Shown: piece by piece, positions 12,400-23,707 of the stretch
How the letters are laid out: the number at the start of each line of letters is the position of its first letter
Numbering within the stretch: position 1 is the first letter of the stretch
Origin: Pisolithus tinctorius
Taxonomy: Eukaryota > Basidiomycota > Agaricomycetes > Boletales > Pisolithaceae
Assembly: GCA_024663395.1 (NCBI GenBank)
Contig: JANFAH010000019.1
Coordinates: forward strand, 620,001-684,000
DNA: 64,000 nucleotides
Reading direction: 5' to 3'
Translations under genes and position numbers: made by a program
Notes under the pieces: generated by a model
Database searches by the model: none
What the model was told of the DNA's origin: nothing
Seen by the model: the letters and a program-made list of their open reading frames with translations, nothing else

Positions 12400-13700
12400 C
12401 TAACTCCATCAGCCGCAGTATCGCTTCGCAGGTACCGGAGCTCATCGCATACCCGTGGAGAATTGGGCAACTCAGATTATCTGGGACATATTTGGCTTAG
12501 AGCCCCTGAAAAACTGGGTGCGCGAACGCTGTTTTTCTGATGCTGAGCTTGTTTATACGGTCGAAATACAGCTTGGCAAGATAATGTTATTCGAAAGGCT
12601 CCCTTCGGCGATGGGAAGCCGGCGAGCAACCCCTTGCTCAAGAAGTGCACAAACTTGGCGAAGGCTCCCTTTACGACAAGCGACAGACGCAAAGTGAGGT
12701 AAAGGATATATCACGGACTCTTAGCTTTGGGGTAAGTTTCACCCTCAGCTGGAAGAAGCTGTGGCCGATGTTAATGACTACATATAAGTTACTTGAACAC
12801 ATCCGTGCCACCCTCCTCTGATGTGTCCGAGGGCATTCAGTGAGTACTTGTTCCTCGCATTTTTTGTATTTCACCCTTGCTTTCCTTGTGTCCTGGTTCT
12901 AGGCAAAACAGGTCAAGTGGACCCACTACTTACGACGCGGTTGGTACCACCTTCTGTCGTTCTGTAGCTCACCTCCCGACACCGCAGAAAGGCTGGCGTC
13001 CCTTCCTCAGTACAAGAAATAGAGGCACTCCAAGCGACACTCCAAAAAACAGAGGACGAAGATGAACAACTAGCACTGGAGGAGGACATAACAGGAAAGG
13101 CAAGACCACCCCAAGTTCACAACCCTGGAATCTGATTGTTCGTTGATTATAGATCCTGTGGCTGTATTGGCGTGGGAATCTACTCAGAAGTGAGCCAACG
13201 ATTAGCTACAGTAAGCCAACGCTTGCGTCTGCCTGTGTCATCTGACATTGTTCAGGTCGCGAACTCCGAGGTGACGTTGGATGTCCCTACTCGCGAGGTG
13301 CGCGTGAAATTGCAGAGATTATTAAAGAACGCCATGTGTAGAACTGGATGACGATATGGCCCACCTGCAGCGGTAAGTGATGTCGTTTGCTTACGGTGTC
13401 TACATGAATTGCTAAATACACATTGTTCCAGGATCATGCTGGATGCGCGCGCAGGTATATCGAAATATGAATTATGGCTTGCTGCCCGTGCTGCAGGGCA
13501 AACCGTGTTGTCCAGAGACAATTACAATTATACTGTTGGTACCCAAGAGACTGCTTCGAGCACAAGCCCTGAACCACCCTCCACATCGATTGTTCAGCAA
13601 ACACCGGATAGTGGGGGTGGAATCGTCTGACGAAGTTCAACCTGTACAAGAGGATCATGACGTTGATGGTGGTAACTTCGAGGGCTCTAACACTTGACTG
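12400..13700 (+). pseudogene. Relic of an unrecognised multi-exon gene, copy 1
   Basis: Plus-strand coding relic shared with 41490-42800. Segments are ENWATQIIWDIFGLEPLKNW (12455 on), KQVKWTHYLRRGWYHLL (around 12908), ELDDDMAHLQR, and IMLDARAGISKYELWLAARA followed by SSTSPEPPSTSIVQQTPDS. Typical introns can be seen: GTGAGTACTTG...GGTTCTAG (12840-12902) and GTAAGTGATG...TTGTTCCAG (13373-13431). Frame changes, such as the loss after RLPSAM and stops after LPQYKK, break it. The two copies carry different lesions. I cannot name the family. Confidence 0.5.
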
Positions 13701-14938
13701 AGTGAGTCCTTGTTGAGACTAACGGCGGATGCATCTGTCTCGGTTGTCACACAGCTGCAAATTTATGTAGTCTATGTACAATTTGCCATACCTACTGTGG
13801 ACTGATTTACTCAACGAGATGTCTCGGGATGTCATTTTTAATGGAGGGTGTGATGATGGAAAGCAGAGGATGAAGCATCTCCGATCACTTCAATGATCGG
13901 TCCACCCAGAACGAGAACAGGTTCAAGGAGTAGTGGCGAAGACAGTTACTGTGTCCCTGTAAGTGGCTGCAACCCACAGTCGCTCGAGGGAGGGTTCTTG
14001 GCAGCGATGCGGTACCTTACTAGCTCATTCACCCTTCGGATGACTGCCACTCACAACACCAGACACTTGGAACGCTCGAATCCACACAAGGATTAGACGG
14101 ACCTGCAATTCTTCAACTTGCAGTGTCTTTACTACCTGCTTGTTGCAAGTTGTGTGCTTCGAAGCGGTAAATGGGTACGGGGGCTCTTGTCCATTGTAGG
14201 TTAGTATTGAATGCATCTATTTAAATGTTGGTCACCTAACATTCTATGCCAAGTGTCAACTTACAAACCCACAACTACCGAAAATGTCTACCGAAATCTG
14301 CATTGGTTTCAGTGGGATTGTTATGCTCCCGGAACAACCTCTCGAATTCCCGGGTTCTAATGGGCGGGGATGTCCCTAACGCCCAAATAGTTTGTGTACC
14401 GCACAAACTGCCTTCCCGGAGCCCGAGAGTCCGGGTTCAGGCATGCTGGTACATACCAAGCATGGTAAAGTCCGCGGCAGAAGGGGTAGAGTAGAAGGGG
14501 GGGGGGCATAGGGAAGGCTCTAATTGGTAGTGGTGATGTGCCTTACCAGTTTATGCACCCTTCAGATGGCCAGATGCAACAGAGGGGTTAGACGGACTGT
14601 AGTTCTTCGACCTGGAGTGTCCCGATATTTAGAACATACCTTCTTCCAGTAAGATCGTGTGAAGGAGGTACAACGACTGCTTGTTTGCAACTTGATGTAC
14701 TTAGAGCCGGTAGATCCGATGCGATACTGAGGGAGGGGGGTCATTACTGTGTTACTATGATGTGTAGTGGTGACGAACACAAACATCTAAGTACGGATAC
14801 CAGGTTCTAGAGAAACTGGGTAAGTAGGTGCAGACAACCAGGAGACCCGAAACATAAAGATGCACGTATACAGGGAATCATAGTAACATCTAACCAAGAC
14901 ATCGCTAAGCTAGCAGTCCATGGAGTTCCGTCCCTTCA
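13701..14938. other. Spacer downstream of gene A1
   Basis: No gene seen. The sequence is repeated at 42801-43923 with small indels. It includes a G-run at 14500-14509 and a segment at 14530-14800 that is almost identical in the two copies, presumably downstream (3') sequence of A1. Confidence 0.5.
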
Positions 14939-16389
14939 TCAGGCTATTATTCCCGCATCGTGGTTCTTGAAAATAGCATAAGCCTTCTCGGCGTCTTTGG
15001 CATCCCCGAACAGGGTCTTCAACAACTTCCGATCGTCTTCCAAAGTTAATTCCTCACGATTCCAGTGAGTATCGCTGAACTGGAGTGCTTGTCTGTTCTT
15101 CAGTCGCTCGGTAATAGTATCCTTCCATATCTCCCACACTTCAGAGTTCGACGGCAGAAAAATGTCCAATATCTTTTTCAATTTTCTCGGATTGCCTGAA
15201 GTTCTGGGGTTGTCGTTCGAGACAAGAAGAAGGAATACCACCGCGCTGACACGGTTAGGGAACACGAATTTGATGAGACTAGGTTTACCAAGGACCTGTT
15301 GGAAGATAGCTTCTTGAACCTCCCCCTTATCAAAGGAGGAAAACCAGAGGTCGTACGCCCAAGAAAAGGCGAGAGAGACGACAAACATCAGCTGTCCAAA
15401 GAGTTTACTCTGGGGAATGAAGACCAACTGCGCAATGGCCTGGACGATGAGTAGGATGGAGCACCATTCAACCATGCAGCAAGCATATTTCGACCGGAAG
15501 CGAAAGAAGAATCTTCCACGTGTGACAGCGTTAACAACATACTCGTTTCCTTTCAACAAAACGAAGTCCTGATCTGAGCCCAAGACACCATCACCAGGAG
15601 GCGAGCCTTCCGCAGGCTTGGGGTGATCAAAAACTAGATTCCCAGAGCCAATAAGGAGGCACGCAAATCCTCTGGCAAGGATGCCAACAAGAATCATCGA
15701 GAAAGCCCACCATTGGCGGTATAACCCACATGTGAGACACGTCGTCAGGCTGGCAACAATGGGTAGGATGGCAAGGAGAGGTGAGCGATGGTTGAATGTC
15801 ATCTGCTGACGGAGACTATCAACCTGCTCTAGGATGGCGACAGTGACGTTTACAGGTTGAGTAGTCCTGCCATCGACTTTTCGGCAGTCCTCTTTGGTGG
15901 CCTTCTTCATAAGCTGAGAGGCTAAGGGTCCTGTGGCGTCTATAGAAGTGCCAGAGAAAATCCCTTTAAACGCAGGACCTTTGGACCAGCCTTCGTGCTC
16001 GAACAACAGGGTGGGATCTATGTGTACCATTTGGGACCCAGACGCAGTACCCGATTCAGAACCATTGTCATATACAATATCCACCTTTGCCGAGCGTGCC
16101 AGGCGTCGAAAGTGCTTTCCCATAACATATGAGCCTACGGCCGTATCCATAAGTCAGCGGTCTGATAAGATAGATCGTAGTTCCTACCTGGAGAGTTGTA
16201 CCAGCCCAACCATTTTCTTCTGTCGTAAATTTGAGTCAAAGCGACCGTAGACGTGGCTTCCTCTCCACCTAGCAAGCCCGCCATAGCCGTGCTATTCAAG
16301 ACGAAGGTGGAGTTGGCGAATGGAAGTGGGCAGTTGGCCAACGACTTGGCCTGGAGTTGAACCGCTTGCCAAGACTCATTGGCGGACAT
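14939..16389 (-). CDS. Array membrane protein A1, unknown function
   Basis: Two exons (16389-16188 and 16134-14939) are joined over a 53-nt intron (GTAGGA...CCGTAG, 16187-16135) in phase 1. They give 465 residues, and the splice yields WYNSPG-SYVMGK as in all paralogues. Start MSANESWQAVQLQ is the only ATG after the TATA box. The first 185 residues are soluble-looking. Four hydrophobic segments follow at about 187-207, 210-232, 289-309 and 312-334. Between the second and third lies the conserved loop HPKPAEGSPPGDGVLG...VLLKGNEYVVNAVTRGRF. The C-terminal 130 residues are charged, with LPSNSEVWEIWKDTI and a final helix-like LLKTLFGDAKDAEKAYAIF. Likely an integral membrane protein. I recall similar uncharacterised Agaricomycete proteins but know of no function. 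It is nearly identical to A2 (43924-45371). Confidence 0.85.
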
Positions 16390-16431
16390 GTTGAGAGTGA
16401 GAGGTTGTACATTGCACTTGGCACGCTGGCC

Positions 16432-16438
16432 TTTTATA
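16432..16438 (-). promoter_or_regulatory. TATA box of A1
   Basis: TATAAAA on the minus strand, about 45 bp before the ATG, followed by GGCCAGCG. The spacing suggests transcription starts shortly before the ATG. Confidence 0.55.
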
Positions 16439-18013
16439 ACTTTTCCTACTCTGGATATTAGTAGATGCCACTAAATTGTTGGGAATGAGGAAGTTATCGC
16501 GCCACATACACGTTGAGGAAGCTACCCCAATCTACTTTCGAACACTGCGCAATACAGCTTACAAATTCATACTCAAGCACGCACGGGAATGCGTCAGACA
16601 TGCTTCCGGGGGAAATGGAATATAGCTGTGCTGACAAGAAGTGAGTACAAGGAAAATACATAGATAGGATACATCTCACCTAGTCCACGGTTTGGCACGC
16701 ATCACAGAGCGAGGCGCGTTTCACCACGAGGGTAATCAAACTCGTACCTCTGCGGTCGTCTCCAAGTCGAGACAAAAAGTTTGTAGGCGAGGCAGGAATT
16801 ATCGGGGTTCCTCACACAGACCAAGGAAATTGACTCCCCGACCAAACACCACTCCTCATGCCAGCCGGCCAACCAGACCCAGACCAGCAATCTTGCGCAT
16901 GTCAGGGAAGGCGTACCGGCTTGCTGTGGTGCTATAACTTATTTGTAAGTTCCTACAGCTTCTTGCTGTCGCCCATGTGTTGGCTGAGAATGAGATTACC
17001 GTCTGATACCTTGGCAAGCTGTAGATCATCGAATCCCGTAATGGTTCCGCTCTTCTGCCTTGACAAACTTCAAGGAACACACTTCCCGTACGAATTCTAT
17101 CCACGGAGCAGAAATTAGGAGCTCAGGAGAAGCTAGTAAATGAAGAACTCACAAATTGTACCGTCACACCAACAATAGGCTCCTAACGAATAAATCGACC
17201 TCTCCCGAAAGAAGTTCTGACTCGTGGCTGTGCACGTGCCAGCCGGGCTCAGCCGTGCATCTTCTGACAGAAAGAGTACCCGCATTCGTCGGAGTGGTCG
17301 GAGCTTACAGCCGCACGCGGAGGACACGCGGCACGCGAGCTCTCTGCATCCCACCCCACAGCAACGACAGACGAGCATGTGAACAACGTTGTGGTCTTTC
17401 GGGAGAGTTCTATGTTCTTCGACCGAGAAATGTTGGTGACGACAAAAGATAGCTAGAAACAGGTGCTTTCGGAGACCTTACCAGGGTAATCTGAGGGCGT
17501 GAATCGTTTTGAAACGCTGGCGACATCCATGATTGTGTGTCTTTCGGCGTCCCGAATTGCTTGACAACGATTGGAACCTACTCATGTATGTCGTCTTTGC
17601 GATACGTCTAGCGTCCCGGTCGACAGATTCATCATGGTCCATTATTCCGTTATCTACGGTTTTCATTTCACGCTTCACGGTTTCCAAGCCTTTCGTATTC
17701 GACGCGAAACAATACCGCTGAAAAGTACAGGTGCAGCATTAGCATTCCTGCGCCTTGTACGCTGCTGCCTACTGGATACAAGTATGTACATGGCCGGAGG
17801 ATGTGCCGGCTTGGATGCGTTGGACCTGGGTGAAGAAGATGGGTGCTGCGGTATCATCCATGATATGCCGGAACCTCAACGAAGTGTGCATTTTGCACTA
17901 TATCATAGCGTCTGTACAAGCCTACGGTAAGAATACAGAAACAGATACAGGATGTAAGGGAGCTAGAATAAATAGAAGAAGACAGGCACAGAGGATGATG
18001 GTAGCAAGCGACA
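16439..18013. other. Spacer between A1 and B1
   Basis: No intact gene. The part 17300-17530 (CGGAGGACACGCGGCACGC...TACCAGGGTAATCTGAGGGCGTGAATCG) recurs at 26470-26672, 46265-46470 and 55210-55410, always in the spacer downstream of a B gene. The last 500 bp, with a conserved TATCATAGCGTC stretch around 17900, is the common 3' flank of B genes. Confidence 0.55.
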
Positions 18014-19415
18014 TTACTGGCCGTTGCTGAGAGCGACGTAAGCCGCCTCAGCATCTTTCAACAGAGTCTCCAATAACAACCTATCGGGTTCCAAGGTCAA
18101 ATCCTGACGGTTCCAGTCACTTTCCTCAAAACGGAGGGGTAGTCCATCTTGGAGACGTTGGATAACGATCTTTTTCCATGTCTCCCACACCAAAGCACCC
18201 GACGGCAGGAGGGCATCCATTATCTTTTTCAATTTCTCCGAATCAACAGAAAGCTTCTGCTTATCGCCAGACAAGAGGAGAAGTGATACTATCGCGCTGG
18301 AGCGATTGGGAAAGATGAATTTTTCGAGCTTGGGCGAACCTAGAACGCTGCGAAAGATCTCCTGTCGAATTCCTGCCTTATCGAAAGATAAGAACCACAG
18401 GTTATACACCCAAGATGTGGCAATGGAAACAACAAACATCAACTGGCCGAAGAGGTTACTCTGGGGAACACAGATCAATTGCGCAATCGCTTGGACGATG
18501 AGCAAGAAGGAACACAATTCAACCATGCGACAAGCGTGCCGAGACTGGAAGCGAAAGGAAAACCTTCCGCGCGTAACAGCATTGACCACGTACTCGTCCC
18601 CTTTTAACAGAACCAGTTCGTGGTCGCAGCCCAGGATGCCGTCACCAGGAGGAGAGCCCTCTGCAGACTTCGGGTGCTCAAAAACAAGTTCTCCAGAACC
18701 GATAAAGACGCAGGCCAATCCCCTGGCAAGAATCCCGAGCAGGATCATAGAGAACGCATACCACTCGTAGTATAAGCCACACGTAGTACATGTGGCCAGG
18801 CTGACAATGATGGGTATAATGGCGCAGAGAGGCGGGGAATGGCGAAACCTCATCCGCGGTTGAAGATCAGGATTCTGGTCAAGTGTGACAACGGTGACGT
18901 TAACGGCCTGTGTCGCTCTGCCTTCGACCTCGGTGCCACACATCCTGATACATTTCTTCATGAGAAGAGACGCTAAAGGACCCGTCACTTGCATGGAGGT
19001 CCCAGAGTAGATTCCTTGGAATCCAGGCCCTTTAGACCAGCCGTCATGCTGGAGCAACAAGGTGGGATCGATGTGAACCGTTTCAGAGCCGGTACCCGAT
19101 CCAGGATTGACATGCGAATCAGGGATGATTGAGTGCGCAAGGCGTCGAAAGCGTTTTCCGATGATGTATGAACCTGCGGAAGCACTGAGTCACTTCCGCG
19201 GAAAGGAGAGCGACATTCCCACCTGGAGTGTTATACCAACCGAGCCACTTCCTTCTATCGTAAATCTGGGCCAATGCCACTGTGGACATCGCTTCTTCTC
19301 CACCTAAAAGGCCCGCCACACTCGTGCTATTGAGAATGAACTTTGTGTTGGCGAGAGGGGATGGGTCCGTAACCAGCGACTGAGCCTGAAGCTGAACCGT
19401 TTGGGGGATGTACAT
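18014..19415 (-). CDS. Array membrane protein B1, unknown function
   Basis: Exons 19415-19223 and 19173-18014 around a 49-nt intron (GTGGGA...TCCGCAG) encode 450 residues. Start MYIPQTVQLQ is chosen because every B and C gene has ATGTACATC here, while the ATGATGCCCC just upstream is out of frame. After the splice the protein reads GSYIIGKRFRRLAHS. The stretch HIDPTLLLQHDGW, TGPLASLLMKKC, four membrane segments and the loop HPKSAEGSPPGDGILGCDHELVLLKGDEYVVN (conserved part around residues 235-270) follow. The B-type middle segment is TEVEGRATQAVNVTVVTLDQ. Closest relatives are B4 and B2 rather than its positional counterpart B3. No disabling lesion is seen. Confidence 0.85.
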
Positions 19416-19452
19416 GTTCTGTTTGGGGCATCATCTCACCAACACTGGAGCC

Positions 19453-19459
19453 TTTTTAT
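19453..19459 (-). promoter_or_regulatory. TATA-like box of B1
   Basis: ATAAAAA on the minus strand about 40 bp upstream of the MYIP start, in the context ACATAAAAAGGCTCCAGTG that B2 and B4 share. Confidence 0.5.
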
Positions 19460-22246
19460 GTACTCGAGACGGTGTGCGAGCAACGCATTTCCGATGCCGG
19501 TTGGCAAGGAAGTTCGCTGCGGGACGATTGCATTGTGATAGAGGTCAACGTTCCACGTTGATCGATCACTGAGCTGTATTGAAGCTCCTCTTCTAGTGGG
19601 TACAGCTTCATATGGGACGTGTTTCTGGGGTGGGTATAATACACCTGGAGAGTGATCAGTAAAAAACAGAGTGCTTCGGATCCGGGTCACGTAAACTACG
19701 ACTTAGGCATTTGCAGTTCCAAGGTGGAGGGGAACGGACGCCATAGCCTAGTGTCGCCAGTGCAGATCGAGAAACCGAAAGACGATCGACATACCATCTC
19801 TTTCAGAATCACCACTTCTAGTCTGAGTTTGACAAATAGATTTGGTAGCCTCCCCGATTTTCCAGAAAAATACATCTGTTTGCTGGATGGCTGCGAGTCA
19901 CCGCAATCACTACTTTGTCGCCCTGCTGGTCAGGTCCACACCCGGAAGAAAAAACAGCTCACCGCGTGTTCGCAGGATGGTGAGGTGCCGCACCGTTTCC
20001 AGCCCGAATCGGAGAGCAGATATTTGCCGGTGTACTGAACACTGTTGGAAATCCGATGATCACGCACAGCGGTAGACAAATCAGAATCAGAACGCCAGAC
20101 ATTCAACGTATGGATGGAATCTTTCCACTGGCTGTGTTTAGCTCACTTTGGAATAGCAGACGCCACATACAGCTTGTGGCTCCCTGCCACCAACGCGCTT
20201 GACATCCGTGGCGTCGATAGGGATCGCACTGAAAGCGCAGCGGCAATAGAGTTCGGTAATGTCGACGCACAATGCAGTGAAACGACATACTTTGGTACGA
20301 CGACAGATAATCCCACGTGCAACTTGATAGGAAAGTGAACTGGTAGGAGAATGAATACCTACATTTATGAAAACTTGCCGCTATTGCATGTGGGCGCCTA
20401 ACACTCGATCTATATACACGCGTGGACACGCACACCACTGGTTGGACTGATGAATCATGGATGCCCTCACACCTCGGCCGAGTCACTCGCATTTTGGTGG
20501 AAAAGAAGTCAACTGAAAGGGCGTGTTTCGCCGGAACGGGGTCAGGGTAAATTGGAGGGCGACGGGCATGAGCGCTGCGGGCGGTGGTTCTTCAAGCTTC
20601 AGGCCTCAGGCTTGGCAGCTCTTTTCGTTCCCACCACCGCCACCTTCCAAATTTCTGCGCCATTCTTGGGATGTCGGCCTGCTCGTTTGCACGAGTGCCC
20701 GGCACGACCAACGTTGATGTACACATGGCTGTCTGCATAGTGTGCGTTTTCCGGATGATGTTGATAGTGCTTCTGTGACTGCCCCTCACCCGCTTCCAAT
20801 CCCCAGTCTCACAGCAAATAGATCCACTTGCTGTGACCGCTAACCTCGTCGCCTGGACTATGCTGAATGGAACACACATAGAGATCACGCTTCCAGGCTA
20901 AATACGGGGATTCATGCGAACAACTCGTTAACCGGTTTGCCGGATCTGCGTTAGAACAACCCTTCAGACTTCAGCAAGTGGCCACAGTGGTGGACAAATA
21001 AATACAGGTTCCTATTGCTAGACATTCAACATACCGGTGCAATCTCTTCAGTATGACGCAGCAGCCGCGGATCAAGCTCTCGGTCTTGCCCAAAACGAAG
21101 CAATCAAGCTGCGGGAGCAGGTGCATGAGGTCAAGATGGAAATTCAACGAGTCCGAGAAGAGTTTGCAGCGAACCACATACCGTTTGCATCGGAGCAGAT
21201 GACTGCGTCGATGTTGCGTTCTGATAATTGGCTGTGTCTATCAGCACCACCAATAAAGCGAATGTATGGGTCAACCTAGGAATGATAAGTCGTAGACTCG
21301 TGGCCACGTATATGGCAAGGTATATGTGATTTGTGCGTGGACCGGTATGCTTTTAGCGTTCAATTTGCCGATGCTGCGACATCAGAAGCCCAGCGATGAC
21401 ATTTGTAACAGCCGTTCCGATGAATATAATGACCTCAGTACCTCATGACAAACCCACGTTCATTGCACACAGCTCCTCGCAGCTCTTAGCAACTACCGAT
21501 ACCTATCCCGCCGCAGTGATGGACGGGCATACGGACAACTATACGTACTTCGACCGAGGCATGTTGATGATGACGAAGGATAGCTGGAAGTTGTGCTTTC
21601 GGAAACATCGCTTGTTTGTAGTGTGACTTCGATGATTGCGATGTCTTTGCCAATATCTCCAGCTCTTGCATCCCAGTGTATCCCTTGCACAGCTCCTGGT
21701 GCACAGACGAACAGGATGGTATGTTTGCCGTGATCCATTATGCCTTTATCCTTTCACATTCTACAACTTCCAGTCTTCCGCATTCCACGCGAAACAAAAA
21801 CATTACAGTAAGTACATGTGCAACGGTGGACAACCCCGTCCTGTGTACGCCTCCGCCTACTCGATTAGAGCCTTTGCACACAGTCAAAGGATGTATTGTT
21901 TGAGTGTTGCCGGCTTGGACGCGTAGGATGTTGGAAGTTGAACCTGCGTGGAGGAGAAAGGTGAGTGCCGCGGTAGCATCCACAACGCATCAGAACGTCG
22001 ATGAAAATATGCGTTTCACACTGTATGTGTCTGCTGATACATCACATCTTTAAGTTTCCTTAACGTTCATAATATATATTTATGCCAGTAAGTTACAATG
22101 TCAAAAGCCACACTGAATCGCCATAAGTATAACGAGTACCAGACCCTGTGGTGAGGACATAGAAACAAATGCTGTATGCGAGAGAAGCCGGAATAAATAG
22201 AAAGGGGCAGGTATACAGAATGATGGTAACAGGCGAACCCATGGCA
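19460..22246. other. B-type spacer module with broken plus-strand reading frame (between B1 and C1)
   Basis: The same module lies upstream of B2, B3 and B4. Its clearest coding-like part, 21037-21279, is open without an ATG and begins QSLQYDAAAADQALGLAQNE. It is rich in Ala, Glu, Gln and Arg with heptad-like spacing, so it may be a coiled-coil exon of a former gene. In the other modules it has stops or lacks a start. The part 20450-20600 (TTTTGGTGGAAAAGAAGTC...GACGGGCATG) recurs in all B and C spacers. Confidence 0.5.
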
Positions 22247-23659
22247 TTACCGGTTGTTGATGAAAGCGTCATAAGCCGTCTGAGCACCTTTCAACAGGGT
22301 TTCCAATAACACCCTATCGGATTCGGAGGTTAAATCCCGATGGTTCCAATGAGTACCTTCAAAGCGGAGCGGTAGTTCCTTTGTGAGGCGTTCGATGATA
22401 ATCTCTTTCCATACCTCCCACACCAAAGAACCTGACGGCAGGAGACTATCCATGATCTTTTTCAATTTTGTCGGATCACCGGAAAGCTCCTGCTTATAGC
22501 CAGAGAAGAGGAGAAGTAACACCATTGCGCTACAGCGATTGGGAAAAACAAATTTGTCGAGCTTGGGCGAGCCTAGAACATCGCAAAATATCTTCTGCCG
22601 GACTTCCTTCTTATCGAAAGACACGAACCACAAGTTATACACCCAAGAGGCGGCGATGGAAAGAACAAACATCAGCTGGCCGAGGATATTGCTCTGTGGA
22701 ATGCAGATCAACTGCGCGATCGCTTGGACAATGAGTAAGAAGGAACACAGTTTGGCTATGCGACAAGCGTGCTTCGACCGGAAGGAAAAGAAAAGCCTTC
22801 CACGTGTGACAGCATTAACCACGTTCTCATCCCCTTTCAACAGAACCAGTTCACGATCGCAGCCCAGGATGCCGTCACCAGGGGGAGAGCCTTCTGCGCA
22901 CTTCGGGTGGTCAAAAAGTAGCTCCCCGGAGCTGATAAAGACGCAGGTTAATCCCCTGGCAAGAATCCCTAGGAGAATCATGGAGAACGCATACCACTCG
23001 CCGTATAAGCCACATAGAGCACATGTGGCCAGACTGACAGCGATAGGTATAACAGCGTAGATAGGTGGGGAATAACGAAATTTCATCTCTGGTTGAAGAC
23101 CAGGAACATTCTCGAGCCTGGCGATGGTAACGTTCACAGCCTGTGTCTCTCTGCCTTTGATCGCGGTGCCAGGCATCCCGATACATTTCTTCATGAGAAG
23201 AGATGCTAAAGGACCCGTCACTTGCATGGAGGTCCCGGAGTAGATTCCTTTAAAGACGGGTCCTCTGGGCCAGCCATCATGCTGAAGCAACAGGGCGGGA
23301 TCAATGCGCACTGTTTCGGATCCGGCACCCGATCCGGGATTGACGTGTGAACCAGAGACAATTGAATGCGCAAGGTGTAGGAAGCGTTTTCCGATGATGT
23401 ATGAACCTGCGGAAGCATCCTAAGCCAATTCCACCGAAAGGAGAGCGGAAGTCCTACCTGGAGTGTTGTACCAGCCCAACCACTTGCTTCCATCGTAAAC
23501 TTGGGCCAATGCCACTGTGGACATCGCTTCTTCTCCATCTAAAAGGCCCGCCACACCTGTGCCATTTAGAATGAATGTCGTCTCGGCGAGTGGAGATTGA
23601 TCCGTAACCAGGGACCGAGCCTGAGACTGAACCGTTTCCAAGATTTGGGGGATGTACAT
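22247..23659 (-). CDS. Array membrane protein C1, unknown function
   Basis: Exons 23659-23458 and 23406-22247 around a 51-nt intron (GTAGGACTTCC...TCCGCAG, containing an in-frame stop) give 453 residues. The ATG of MYIPQILETVQ is preferred. An in-frame ATG at 23686 (MIPQLPNSN) would add nine residues but lies only about 20 bp from the TATA-like box. C-type marks are LNGTGVAGLLDGEEAMST, YDGSKWLGWYNTPG, KRFLHLAHS, TAIKGRETQAVNVTIARLE and SGELLFDHPKCAEGSPPGDG. Four membrane segments lie at about 182-202, 206-227, 285-305 and 307-330. C1 and C2 differ at roughly a dozen residues. The gene appears intact. Confidence 0.84.
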
Positions 23660-23700
23660 ATTAGAGTTGGGAAGTTGGGGGATCATCGTCGACACTAAAG

Positions 23701-23707
23701 TTTTTAT
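23701..23707 (-). promoter_or_regulatory. TATA-like box of C1
   Basis: ATAAAAA on the minus strand, in CTCATAAAAACTTTAGTG, about 45 bp before the MYIP start codon. Confidence 0.45.
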
